DNA of 64,000 nt, from assembly GCF_014529535.1 (NCBI RefSeq), contig NW_023503313.1:4996206-5060205 (forward strand), given 5' to 3'. Every line of letters begins with the position of its first letter. Positions within the stretch are counted from its first letter, which is position 1. This stretch comes from Bradysia coprophila (taxonomy: Eukaryota > Arthropoda > Insecta > Diptera > Sciaridae). Under the pieces are notes generated by a model. It saw nothing but the letters and a program-made list of their open reading frames with translations, was not told the DNA's origin and did not search any database. A program made the translations under genes and the position numbers. Positions 24,277-35,545 of the stretch are shown here, in pieces.

Positions 24277-25101
24277 GGGCGTATCGAATTTTTAGAATTT
24301 TAAGGGCCGCGATAGCCTGTGTGCGGAAAACGTAGATCATTGAAAACTAATTCCAGGCATATGGTTGATGGATCCGAAGGTGCCCAGGAAGAAGTTAAAA
24401 GATCAGATTCACATCAGTTAGGCCACTGTCGACGACCCGACAAATAGATCAGATTTTGCCCCGATTGATCGATGTCTCTTAAGTGATATGAGTAGGCTAG
24501 GTACCGAATTCTTAAATATTTTGTAAAAGAGTTCAGCTACTGTTATGGAATATTATGTGCACTTACTGGCCAAGGCGAGGGCCAAAGTTACCTCGACTCA
24601 GCAACACCGGTTACATTGTCTGCACTGGCTTCGTGGGCGACGTGGGTACACTTAAAAAGTCCATTCAAAAATGTTGAAAAAGTGGTTTCGGATGGATCGC
24701 CGACCGGGACAATGCCTAGTGTACTGGTAGTACTCGACCTCCTCCACAACCTCATGCCAAAAGCTAAAGTTAATAATTTGTCTCTCAGGAAATAAAAGTC
24801 AAAAACCAAAATGTCGAAATTTCGATGTTAGAAAACCTCGACAGACACACCTTTTGGACCATCGGTTTCTTTGGCAGTTTTGTAGAGTTTTTAACGTTCT
24901 ACATCCTGCTAGAACATTGTTTTCAAAAATACTCTTAACTTTCCGAGTTATGACCATTTGAAAGTTAAAGTCGTCCGGGGGGACTTCTTCCCGGGCACCT
25001 TCGGATCCATCAACCATATGCCTGGACTTAGTTTTCAATGATCTACGTTTTCCGCACACAGGCTATCGCGACCCTTAAAATTCTCAAAATTCGATACGCC
25101 C
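24277..25101. mobile_element. Fold-back element with GGGCGTATCGAAT ends, rearranged copy
   Basis: The ends GGGCGTATCGAATTTTTAGA and its inverted counterpart are flanked by TA. The right arm is about 590 bp, but the left arm stops after about 120 bp, where a 111-bp repeat (24396-24506) takes over. A fuller member of the same family lies at 47437-48804. No transposase is present. Confidence 0.8.
24396..24506 (+). repeat. 111-bp direct repeat, copy 2, inside the fold-back element
   Basis: It is about 96 percent identical to 22692-22802 and sits precisely at the truncation point of the left arm of the element at 24277-25101. Confidence 0.85.
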
Positions 25102-25386
25102 TATCTTGGCTATAACGCAAGAGATGAATGCTCATTAAGACTTCTTTTTCCAACAGAATGGCTCCTAGTTACGATGAAATTGCAAACATCAAAGCTTCGG
25201 AAGACTTTCTATTGAATTTTAAACAAATTCTGAAATGTAATTAGATTTGTCTTCCACACTGTCTGAAGTGAATGAACTACCAAAACCAACTCGCAAGCCA
25301 TAGATTTGATTAGTGATCAGTCCATACGTTGTTCTGATGCCCAACGTTATTAATGTGAATTCACGTGCTATTGGAACGTTTTGTTT

Positions 25387-25392
25387 TTTATT
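25387..25392 (-). terminator. Poly(A) signal of the KCTD9-like gene
   Basis: AATAAA on the minus strand, about 93 nt after the stop codon. Confidence 0.55.
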
Positions 25393-25484
25393 GATTCAAT
25401 TCATAAATAATCCTATGGCGAATGCGACTTTCAAATAAATTAGTGTGTTCGAGCAGTTAAATATTTTCATAAATTTTTTAAATT

Positions 25485-26622
25485 CTATCGTATGGCTTGA
25501 GACATGTGTAGTGGAGTGAGCATCAGTTCTAACTCTGCGTCCTTAAAATTAGCACCACGTAAATTAGCTTCTTGTAAATCGCTCCCGGAAAGATTACACC
25601 TCTGAAATGTACAGAAATTAAAAACTAAGTAGAATCAACCACCCAACGAATCATACCTCTAAATCTGCTCCCGCTAAAATAGCAGCTCTAAGATTACAGT
25701 TTTTTAAGTTAGCATTTTTAAGATTGGCCACACGCAGATTAACTCCAGCCATATTACTGCCTTCTAAGCACGCACCTTTCAAATTCGCTCCCTCCAACAC
25801 ACACTTCGACACACCGGATGGATCTTCGAAATTGCATCCCTGAATTTTGGAATGGACTCAGTTGGAATGGACTCCGAGTTGTTCAATTCAATTGGACGAT
25901 ACTCACCTGCAAATTAGCTCCTTCCATATTCGCACACGATCCTTTGACGCTTAACAGCTGGGCATTTTCTAAATTAGCATAAGATAGGTCCGCCCGTTCC
26001 AAGCAACAATAGTTTAAGTTAGCAAAATTCAGCTTACAGCGGGATAAGCAAGCGAACTAAAATTGAAAACGTTTTGTGCTTATCTAACGATCGATATACG
26101 TAAACGGTCTCGTACCTTAAAGTTAATATTCCGCAAGTCCAATTTACTTAAATCAGCACCAGTTAAGTTGACACCTTGGAATCTCAATTCGGAAACGTAT
26201 GCCGTTTGAATGATCGATGAAACAACGTCTCGCCTCGTCAATGGCATATTATCAGCGTTATGACTAATGGAAATCAATTCCTCCAATCTTGGTATAAGGC
26301 TTTCAATGCCAAAAAACCGAGCCTCTTCCAATATTCCATCTAAACTAAGGCCATCATCACGGATAAGTTGTCCGTGCCGTAGGTAGTTTATAATCGGTTC
26401 GAAATATTGTGAACTTCTGTCTATTAAATAGGACCCATCTCGAAGGCAACTGGGCTTTATCAGAGATTTTTGCGAGAACATTTTGGCTAGCATACAATTC
26501 GGCTCCTTGTTGGTCAGGGTGCTGAGAGTGGTCAGAAACACTTTTCCTCCTACATTCAATGAGATCCAATTTGAGTCACTATCAGTTTCCTGTGTCTCTG
26601 ATTCGTTCATCGCCTCGGCCAT
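25485..26622 (-). CDS. Kctd9: KCTD9-like BTB plus pentapeptide-repeat protein, complete
   Basis: Minus-strand exons 26116-26622, 25907-26056, 25657-25839 and 25485-25601 join into 318 residues. All three introns (59, 67 and 55 nt) are phase 0. The BTB/T1 domain spans about residues 17-115, starting with the KCTD signature WISLNVGGKVFLTTLSTL and including YFEPIINYLRHG. From about residue 145 to 310 there are tandem pentapeptide repeats, A(D/N)LxX type (LTGADLSKLDL, ERADLSYANLENA, LKGACLEGSNM, LQEANLRGANF), which fold as a right-handed quadrilateral beta-helix. KCTD proteins usually act as cullin-3 substrate adaptors, though binding of cullin 3 varies among members. Vertebrate KCTD9 is longer (about 389 residues) because of an extra N-terminal domain, which is not seen here. 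The start at 26622 precedes an acidic leader. Confidence 0.9.
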
Positions 26623-26780
26623 ATTTAACTTAAATTATTTTCGAAAAGAAAAATCAATGATGACACTGCGATTACTGATTTTCCGTAATTTATAAAAAAA
26701 ATTACAATTTTGTGTCAGAAAGTAGGAATGTAAACAAAGGATACACACCTCGATTCGGTGAATAAAAACAAAAATCTACT

Positions 26781-27199
26781 TTATCGATAATGAAACGTCA
26801 TGATTGCAGAGCCAATGTTTATTTGAAGCTGATTTTGATTTTCCTCGTGAAGGCAAGTGGTCACAGAGTTACACTCTACGCAAGAGGCCAGCTGCTGATA
26901 GATAGTCTTAATCAGCATGCATAATAATGTCTCCTCAATGTTGAGGTTTCGAAAGGGTTCTCTCTGCTTATGCATTAAATATGTGTGCATTGATCGCACT
27001 ATAAGTCCTAACCCGATAACCGGCAATGAAAATACAAACCAGGTATGGACTGTTCGTACAAACCGGAGGAAATAACGATTTCATATAATATACTTTCATT
27101 GGATAACCGAACACTATTGAGTGTTGAGTGTATTGTTCGTCTAAATGACAATAACTTTAAAAGTTGACCATTAATTTGCCTCAGGCGGAAATGATCCAT
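26781..27199 (-). CDS. Unassigned minus-strand coding candidate, weak
   Basis: Two overlapping frames are open on the minus strand. The first (27008-27199) starts MDHFRLRQINGQLLKLLSF. The second (26781 to about 27060) contains one hydrophobic segment, WFVFSLPVIGLGLIV, then a charged stretch with several cysteines (ASCVECNSVTTC) and ends at 26781. Together they could be one small membrane protein joined by a frame change or an unseen splice, but I do not recognise the family. It may equally be chance. Confidence 0.2.
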
Positions 27200-27362
27200 T
27201 ACATGAAAAATATTTTCGGTTCAATTATGGGCAGACAATAACCCGGAATGGACCATTAGATGCTACTACATAAAATTCATTAATTAAACAACCTTTCCAA
27301 GTATACCTCGCCTTCAGCAAATTGCACACTTGTCAAAGGACAGTTACCGAAGATTGTCGCTC

Positions 27363-27570
27363 AAAACTATCACTGCACTGACAAAAAAGAGTTGAAAATC
27401 TTACCTGTAGCAGGTAACTTTGTCTCCAGGTATAATCAAGAATAGCTGCGACAACTGTAGCGCTTCATACAAAAGATACTACTGTAGTAGCTATTCTTGA
27501 TTACCTGGAAACAAATTTACCTGCTACAGGTATGAATTTCAACTCTTTTTGTCAGGGCAGTGATAGTTTT
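27363..27570. mobile_element. 208-bp near-perfect palindromic MITE
   Basis: Arms of about 90 bases start AAAACTATCACTGC and include GACAAAAAAGAGTTGAAA, ACCTGTAGCAGGTAA and CAAGAATAGCT. They are inverted copies of each other with few differences, around a centre of about 20 bases. The target duplication is unclear. Confidence 0.8.
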
Positions 27571-28634
27571 ATTAAATCAAAAATCGTTAACATTTGCATC
27601 GCACCAGCATTTGCGTATCTGGACTTCATATAACACAATCGGACATACCATACATTCCACGTACACTTATCAAACTCGTTGAACAAATAAATATTTTATG
27701 TCATTGTCAAGTGCAGTGAAAATGCTGGTGCGTTGCCTCTTGTGAATCATCACAATTTTCGCAATATTATGGCAATAGATGTGAACTGAATAAACATAGT
27801 TGGATTCTAATTACGAATTCATATTTTTCTACGACTGTTTTTTAAGTATCCTAAGTACCGAAGCATATATGTCGTTGAAATGCTGCAATTCATTTGTAAT
27901 CCAACTACATTGTGTTTAAGTCGCATAAGGTATGTACGCATACCTGATCTTTTCATAAAACATCTTATTAGCATATACAGTCCAGGTACAAAATGCATTT
28001 ACTGTTTAAAGAATGTTTCGTTCAATAAATAAACTTGTATACCTGACATGAGCGGTCGAACCAGATTTATTTTTAAATGTTGAAAGCAAAAATAAGATTA
28101 TTATGAGTCAGCCGGTAACAAATCAAATGTTTAATCTATAATTCCAGATCAATCTTACTCAGTACGTAAAATCGCAGGAATATTGGCATTGCCTAATTTA
28201 ATAATATCTCCATCACATCATTAGTATAAATCGAAAGACCTAACATTTTACTCTGCTAATCAGACTAAGACTATTTTTCGACGATATAAACGACGATTGA
28301 AAGACCTAAAAGGCTATAATCATATCGCTGGAAGTATTTTGCGCGTGATCGACGGAAAAGACATATGGTAAAGCAGATACGACAAATGTAAAAAAACATG
28401 CTGTCGCAAATATGCAGCCTTCACGTTCATCACTTCCATTCCAATCACACGGCGACGCACTAGACAAACTTTATTCAGAATTATTTTCGCATTGAATTTA
28501 CGAGAAATTATTTTTGATATTTTTTTTCGAACCATTTTGGCCAGTCCAATTTTTTCCCTAGTTGTCAAACAAGCAGTCAAACAGGCATTTGATTTGAATT
28601 CTATCGAAAAAGTTCAGTGAGAAAAATTGCCAAG

Positions 28635-31600
28635 ATGGCTAGCGCAGTGAATAAAATTGTAAATGGACACGCTGCTGTCGATTTAACCGATAAAGACTCG
28701 TCCAAGGGGGATGCTTCAAAGGAGACAAGTGAAACCACTTCACCAGCTGCGGCAACACGTAAGTAATATGCCGAAATTAGTGTTTTTCAACGCAATTTAA
28801 TTGAATTGATTGCCGGCTAACCTAACAGATTTTTGATTCGAGGGCGTCGGCACAGAGAACACCAATATTTATAGAAAAATCAAATTGGATAATTTTTTTT
28901 TTGCATGTAAAATAGTTGCGCTACTTCGGCGACGTAAAATTTAATTTTCCTTCCGTACCTATACAGTTGTGCGATTGCTCATCGATCATGTTATCTAATT
29001 CCGAAATTCGAACAATTTTCATTTTCATTTAAATTAATTTTTTGTGCAATTTTATTACCACACCACCATACATAATAAAAATTGTGGCTCAAAATGTAAC
29101 ACACACATCAGAGAGCCTCTTTCTATTCCGTTATGCCGGCATTTTGTTTGTTTGTTTTTCCAAGATTTGTGTGTAGTTGTGTAGGTGCGCAAACAATTTT
29201 TTTTTGTGTGTGAGTTCATTTCGATTTCCTAGCAAAACATTGAGAATAATGCGAGAAACAAAAAACTCTGTGTAGATTCGGACATTGTTTTCTCGATCAT
29301 CTTTTGTTTACCTTCAACCAAAGGCACATGTAACAACAGTGAATGCCATTATCACACGATAAACGGGTCGATTGTCATTTTGTCGTGAAAATTGGTTCTG
29401 TATCCAAAGTTCACCGACAGCATTTTTGAAAGAAATCAATTTCACTTTTGAATGGTTTTTCGCTGTTCGTTAATTCACCTTGTAGTTTTGACTGTAAATG
29501 AATGTTCCGAAAAATCAATCGTTGCACCAACAAAAGAATTTCTCGATATTTTTGTATTGTACGGATTCTGAGAAAATTAGGAGTTTGATTTATAATTGTC
29601 TCCTAATTGTTCTTCCTTAAGTCTCGTTGAAACAATTGATTGTTCCTTTGGTCAATATAGTCGCAATAAATAAAAACTGTTGGGCTGATCGGGAATTAAT
29701 AAAAACTTTTGCTCGTTCCGACATTTCCTATGTAAAACAAAAATTGAAAAACCAAATTCAAATTTCAGTTTTCATAAACGTGAAAATCGACTGTCTGTGC
29801 ATATGTGGCAAGTCGAAAATGCTTATGACTGATCTATATACATTAGGCACGTACCTAAGGACAGTTTTATGGAATTGGAAACCTGATAAGAAATTGTCAT
29901 TGATATTTGTAAATAAACGAAGCGAAATGGTGATGATTAACGAGTGTGTATGCGTTCGTTCACCGATGCAACTAATCGTTTAGTTTAAAAGGAGCATACA
30001 CCAGAATTATCAGTTTTTCAATTTACATTTTGTGCACCGACACAATTCAACAATTTTCGATTTATTTAAATTTTGTAATCGTTACGAGGGTATTCGTGTC
30101 ATGCGGCTATGCATCTATATAGAGAAAAAAAACGATTCCTTGTAAGTCGGTGTTGGATGCGTATGAATATTAGAATGACATTTGCACAGTCAATCAATTT
30201 TACAGCAAATTGTTAAATATACTGGATGATGATAGAGCTACACACTGAGTTACACAAACAGAATGTTATGTCGATTACGTAATCAATTTGACCCTCTGCT
30301 GGTATATGATTCTTCACGAGAGAATCTGAAATCACTTTTTGAGAAGTAAAATTTTCTGAATTTCAATTAAATATTGAAAGCGGTAGCCACTGACGTCATG
30401 TTGGTGTCGGGCTTAGCAGCATTGATCTAACACAAAGAGCAAAAAATATCCGATACAATTTGAAAGGCTAGGATGACTGTTTTTAACGATCTAGGATCTG
30501 CGGTCTCATCCTCTTCTTCATGTGGAATGAACGTTCCATATGGATTACTTATGAACAGCTTATATAGTTCGTCAAACCAATCCAAAGTTCTGACTGAAAT
30601 AAGTCCGGAAGGTACTTTACTCCACCAATGCTATCTTCAATGTTCTTTCGTCGACACATGCAATGATTTACGCTTATAATAATATTGACATTACAATTCC
30701 GTTGCAGCCGAGGAAGTCACGAAACGCTCAATAAGAGTACAAACTTGGCGTAAATTCCAAGAGCAGAAACTATACACGGGCAGTTTTGTCTTCAATCGCA
30801 TTCCGAATTTCGTCGGAGTCGAAAAAGCGGTTGAATTGCTTTCAGAAACGCCGGAATATAAAAATGCGAGTAAGTATGGACCGCACCGGCCACCCATGAC
30901 CACAGTAAACTTGAGACTAAAATATCTGAAATTTGCAACAGAAAACATAAAGGTAGACGTTGATCGATCTCAAGATGCGGTCAAATTGAACGCGCTGTCC
31001 TCTTCAAAAAATCTTTTCATCTCATGTGGCAAAGATTCGAAAGCACTTTATGCAAAAGTGAATTGTCCGGAAACTGAAGATGTGGCGACACAGAAGAAGG
31101 CTATCTTAGTGCTTAATTTGGCTGAATATGGAACAGAGATCGGTAGGCATTGGACGGATTAGCATGGTAATGCGGGATGTACGACTCACTATTTTACCAT
31201 TTCCAGAGTTTCAAAATAAGGTGGAATTGGATATGGTTGTCTACGGATCAGTTGCAGTGTCGAAATTGGGTGAACGAATCGGAAGAGGAAATGGCTATGT
31301 TGATTTGGATTTCGCTACCCTGAAGCACTGTGGTTCCATCACCGACAAAACATTGATTGTCACTGTCATTCATGATGAGCAGGTAATGTGGAGCGGTACT
31401 TATGTTCTTTTCGTTTAGTAACTTGTTGACGTTTCGTTTAATGCAGTTGTACGACACCCTTCCAACGCACCTATTCACCGATCTGGATGTGCCTCTCGAC
31501 CTTATAGTTACTCCGACTCAAGTTATTCGAGTACCCAAACGTCTGCCACGACCAGCTGGCATCAGATGGGAAATTTTGTCTCAACGTCGATTAGGCGTTG

Positions 31601-34175
31601 TCCCAGTTTTGCAGGCAATCAAGGACAGTGAAACTCAAAGCGGAAAGGTTATTACGTTAAAGGAAGAGGACACTGATGTCGAAACCAACCGTCGACCGAA
31701 AACGGTTCGACGTTTTGTGAAGCGCGTACGAAAAGGTCGTTCGGACGGCGAAAATGGAAAGGTACCGGATGAAACGACGGCAGGTAGAACGCGTTTGCGT
31801 AGAAAGTCAAAGGTGAGTGGATCTGCTAGCCGGTCGTTGTTGACAATTTGCTTCATTGTTTTTGGTATTTTATCTAGAAATCGACCGACGACGGAAAACA
31901 GTCGTCTGGTGAGAAATCGAAATCGAAAAACCAACTCAGTGATGACGGCGAGGACAGTGAACGTAAGTGTGACAAGTTTCCCACTTTCCATTTTCTGGTA
32001 TGCAAAAACAATGTTCTCTATTGATTGTTGCAGCGTCAGTGCCAACGAAACGATCACTGCGTCTGCAAACTTGGCGCAAAATCGAAAATAAACGCTGCGC
32101 GCCTAATCCGTACAGCATTTACAACAGAGTGCCAAACTTTAATGGTGCTGACCAAGCAGCTATTCTCCTCTCTGAAACGAATGAATACAAAGATGCCAGT
32201 GAGTTGCCTTGCCTTAAACAATTGTGTGACACACACCAATTTTCTGTCCCATCTTACTCGCCGTATAGAAAACATTAAAGTTAACTCGGACAAAGCCCAG
32301 GATCCGGTCAAAATCAAAGTCATCGAAGATTCGAAAAATTTGTATGTCGCCACCGCTCGTGATTCAAAAGCATTGTATGCAAAGATCAATTGTCCTGCCG
32401 ACGCTGATGAGGAAACGAAACGAAGAGCCATTCGCAATCAATATCTCAGCGAGTTTGGAACCGAAATCGGTGAGTCAATTGACGTTTTACATTCTGACGA
32501 GGGCAGCCCCACAATGACGGAACTGTGCGTTTTACAGAGCTTGCAAACAAAATTGCATTGGATATGTTGGTGCTTGGCGCTGTGGTTGCATCCAAGACCG
32601 GACATCGAATTGGACGAGGTAACGGCTATGTTGATTTAGACTTTGGCATATTGAGTAAAGCGGGTGCCATCACCGACAACACTATAATTGTTGCTACCGT
32701 ACATGACGAACAGGTAAATCCATTTCGAATCGAATCAAATGACCAACCGACCAATTTCAATTTCCTGCACCAGGTTTGTGATACACTACCGGAAGATCTT
32801 TTCACCGAATACGATGTTCCCATTGATATGATTGTAACGCCAACGGCTGTGTTTCGTGTGGAAAAAAGATTGAAACGACCGAACGGCATTTATTGGTCAC
32901 ATTTATCTGAAAGACGTTTGGGCATTGTTCCGATCCTACAAACGCTCAAGGAAAATGCAGAAAAGTGTGTGACAAGTTTGACAAAGCATTTTGTCCGGCA
33001 CTGACCATTTCAACTGTTTACAGAGAAGGTGAAACCTTAACGTTGAAGGATGAAGACACTGATGTGGATGAACGCAAGAAGGGTAGACCGAAGAAGCGAT
33101 ATTTCCGTTACCGAGGAGCCCGGTCAACGAGCAAAGGAGACGTAAGTAATGTAGCCACTCACTGAGCTTTTGACTCTTTTGTTGCACGTTTGATCAATCG
33201 AATGTTACGCCCAACCTTTCATCAATCGACGTGACACCATTTGCTTGATTTGACTTGGATTCAAATGAAATTTCTTTTTGTATAGGATGACAACAAACGC
33301 CGTCGCAGACGTTTCAACCGAAGACCGAAGAAACCGAAGGTAAGTCGGAGTGAAAATCAAATTTCAATGTGCCCATCACTCAATTAATTACGGCAACCCG
33401 AGCGTTGATTACTCTTAAGTGGAATGTTCATTTTCAATACAATTTTCATTGTGTCAGTCAATCTGATAGCACCAGTTGCTAGCGGAATCCTTGTACTCTG
33501 AAGCGGGCTCAAATCGCATCGACTTACTGCCTTTTCATCCCACGAGTGGATTTCATAAGGTTTCGCTCCGACACCCAATTTGTTAGCAGTGAAAGGTCAA
33601 CGAACTTCTACAGATTGATAAAATATAATTTTTATTTCCATTTTACAAATTCTTGCTTAAATCATTCCAAATGGATGCTAATGAGTCGGTTGTAATGAGT
33701 CCACCCACATCAAATCCATCCAACGGAATTAATTTGATTTTTTTTGTAATCGTTTTTGTTTCGCTGAATTTTTCAGGCAGTCACAACCGACGCCGAAGCC
33801 GAACAGTCCGAAGGCGAACGAAAGAAGCGACAAAAGAAACGCCGCGACAATCGCGACTACTGCATCAAAGTGTCCAATATTCCGAAATCGATGCGAATCA
33901 AGGAATTCAAATCGGAGCTCCGGCTCAACGGTTGCAATCCGATGTTCATATCGTGGAAGGGATCGTACGGCACATGCTATTTGCATTTCAACAAGCAGGA
34001 TCTTGAGGAAAATGCTGACGAGGCTGTGGCCGGCATTCTGACCAATTTACAGAAGCTGCAAATAAACGATACATCGGCAACGAACGATGAGTCACCGGCT
34101 GAGGGACTGAAGCTGGAAGTGATCAAACGACAACCGCAAAGCCGTATCGAAACGGTTGAAGTGTCATCGGTTTGA
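28635..34175 (+). CDS. Mthfsd: MTHFSD-like protein with two tandem MTHFS-like domains and an RRM-like C terminus
   Basis: Thirteen exons join without a phase break into 805 residues: 28635-28758, 30708-30869, 30942-31142, 31207-31382, 31447-31812, 31878-31962, 32034-32198, 32269-32469, 32538-32713, 32774-32964, 33024-33141, 33286-33339, 33777-34175. The first MTHFS-fold domain (about 45-300) and the second (about 375-610) share VPNF/IPNF, DSKALYAK.NCP, FGTEI/YGTEI, RIGRGNGYVDLDF, T.HDEQ, DTLP..LFT and RRLGIVP. GRGNGYVD replaces the GRGKGYYD ATP-binding motif of true 5-formyl-THF cyclo-ligases, so catalysis is doubtful. Lys/Arg-rich linkers follow each domain. An RRM-like segment (about 700-760, DYCIKVSNIPKSMRIKEF) ends the protein, so an RNA-related role is likely. 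Human MTHFSD (about 383 residues) has one such domain plus an RRM. The second block has the same exon lengths and phases as the first. Confidence 0.88.
28759..30707 (+). other. First intron of the MTHFSD-like gene
   Basis: 1.95 kb, GTAAGT to TTGCAG. It is AT-rich; open frames at 29627-29983 and 30473-30679 lack family resemblance. I see no transposon with clear ends. Confidence 0.6.
33340..33776 (+). other. Twelfth intron of the MTHFSD-like gene
   Basis: 437 nt, GTAAGT to TTTCAG. It separates the second basic linker from the RRM-like exon. A minus-strand frame (33384-33578) has no support as a gene. Confidence 0.6.
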
Positions 34176-34577
34176 ATACGATTTTTTTTTATGATTTTCC
34201 ATTGATTGAAAAAAGATTATTTTTTTTTTAAATTGAACGCAACAACATCATCACATCAATCTGCAAACTCTTTTTTTTTCCTTGAATTTTAACATTAATT
34301 GCTGAGTGTGTGGATGGTGTAGTTATTGAGAGAAAATTGTTTCAACAGAAAACAAAACAAAAATTGAAAAATTTTCACAATTTATATTTGGTATAAGTAA
34401 CACGAAACGCGCGCGGCTGTTCGTTGACCATTAATTTATTTTAATTTGAACGAACACAAGCACACATGAAGAAATTTCCTTATTTACAATGTTTTTTTTT
34501 AAATTATAATTCCCTTCCCAAATAATTTGAATTATGATTAACCTTTTACATACTTTTGTAACTTTCACTTGATTGTA

Positions 34578-34583
34578 AATAAA
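34578..34583 (+). terminator. Candidate poly(A) signal of the MTHFSD-like gene
   Basis: AATAAA about 400 nt after the stop codon. Several AT-rich alternatives exist nearby, so the actual site is uncertain. Confidence 0.35.
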
Positions 34584-35545
34584 TGAAAATTTACCTTTTC
34601 GTTTCTTGATATAAATTTATATTTTTTCTATTGATTTCTAAAAAAGAGGAAAAGTTTATTTTATTTGATGAATTTTGGTCCGGTGATGATTCTGGGATGA
34701 GATATTTATTATAATATAATTATCAGAACGGTAGAAGAAGAAGAAGAAGACGACGAGGAACGAACCAACAACGAGTTTTCCTTTTCCAAACAAATCAGGA
34801 ATTAACTTTCGAAAATTGGAGAAATAAAATTTTTTTACGTTGCAATAAAAGAAAGAAACTTTTGACAAAAAAGAAAGAAAATTTTGTTTCGAAGAAAATC
34901 CCCCAAAAAAAGTTGTTTTTTTTAGAAAAAGAAAAGAATTTTTATTAACGAAAAATAATATACTCTGTCAAATCAGGAGTCCTCACAGTTTTGTTTTTAT
35001 TATAGTATATCGAGTTTTTGTTTCTTAAATTTTTCTTTTTAAATTATTTTAAATAAACTAAAAATGAAAGAAACGAAAAAAAAACGAAAAATTTATTTCG
35101 TTTGAAATTATTTTTTTATTTTTTCACTCTTCCTTTAATTTGTAGAGTTTGTTTTCCTTTTGTTTGTATTTTTTCTCTTTCTATTTTTTGTTTTCTTTTA
35201 TTACGAACAATAGAATTATCAATAAATAACAAGACTGCTAAAGGCTCTGATTTTACTACAAAATAAATAAAATAAAAAAATTTAATGATAATATTTAACA
35301 AATAAATAAACAAACAAAACAAAAAAAAAATTATTATATTTTTCGTAATAAATTTAATTAAATGGCATAATGTATTAATTAACTACGTAAATTTAACGAT
35401 TTTGAATAATATTGTCGTGATAAAAAAGAAGAATTTTTGACTTTTTGTTAAGCATCCATTTTGGACACAACACACTTTCCTTATACGCTTGCCACAATGT
35501 CACATACCTTGATACTTTCTATCATACCGATAGATTCCCAGTATC

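Larger units (their letters stand above)
22414..25484. other. Spacer between RpLP1 and the KCTD9-like gene, transposon-rich
   Basis: It holds two copies of a 111-bp repeat, a 142-bp hAT MITE and a fold-back element. A short plus-strand frame at 25159-25245 (MAPSYDEIANIKASEDFLLN..., 28 codons, after TTTTTCCAACAG) looks like a small exon or gene scrap. I cannot link it to any other exon. Confidence 0.5.
26623..28634. other. Divergent spacer between the KCTD9-like and MTHFSD-like genes
   Basis: Both genes start outward from here, so it should contain two promoters. It includes a long palindromic MITE (27363-27570) and a weak minus-strand coding candidate (26781-27199). Confidence 0.55.

Noticed and set aside
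29627..29983. 118-codon frame in the first intron of the MTHFSD-like gene
   Set aside because: No recognisable domain, begins with a non-ATG codon in the sequence, and lies wholly inside an intron whose flanking exons join correctly.
31635..32118. Minus-strand frames opposite the MTHFSD-like exons
   Set aside because: Antisense shadows of real exons.
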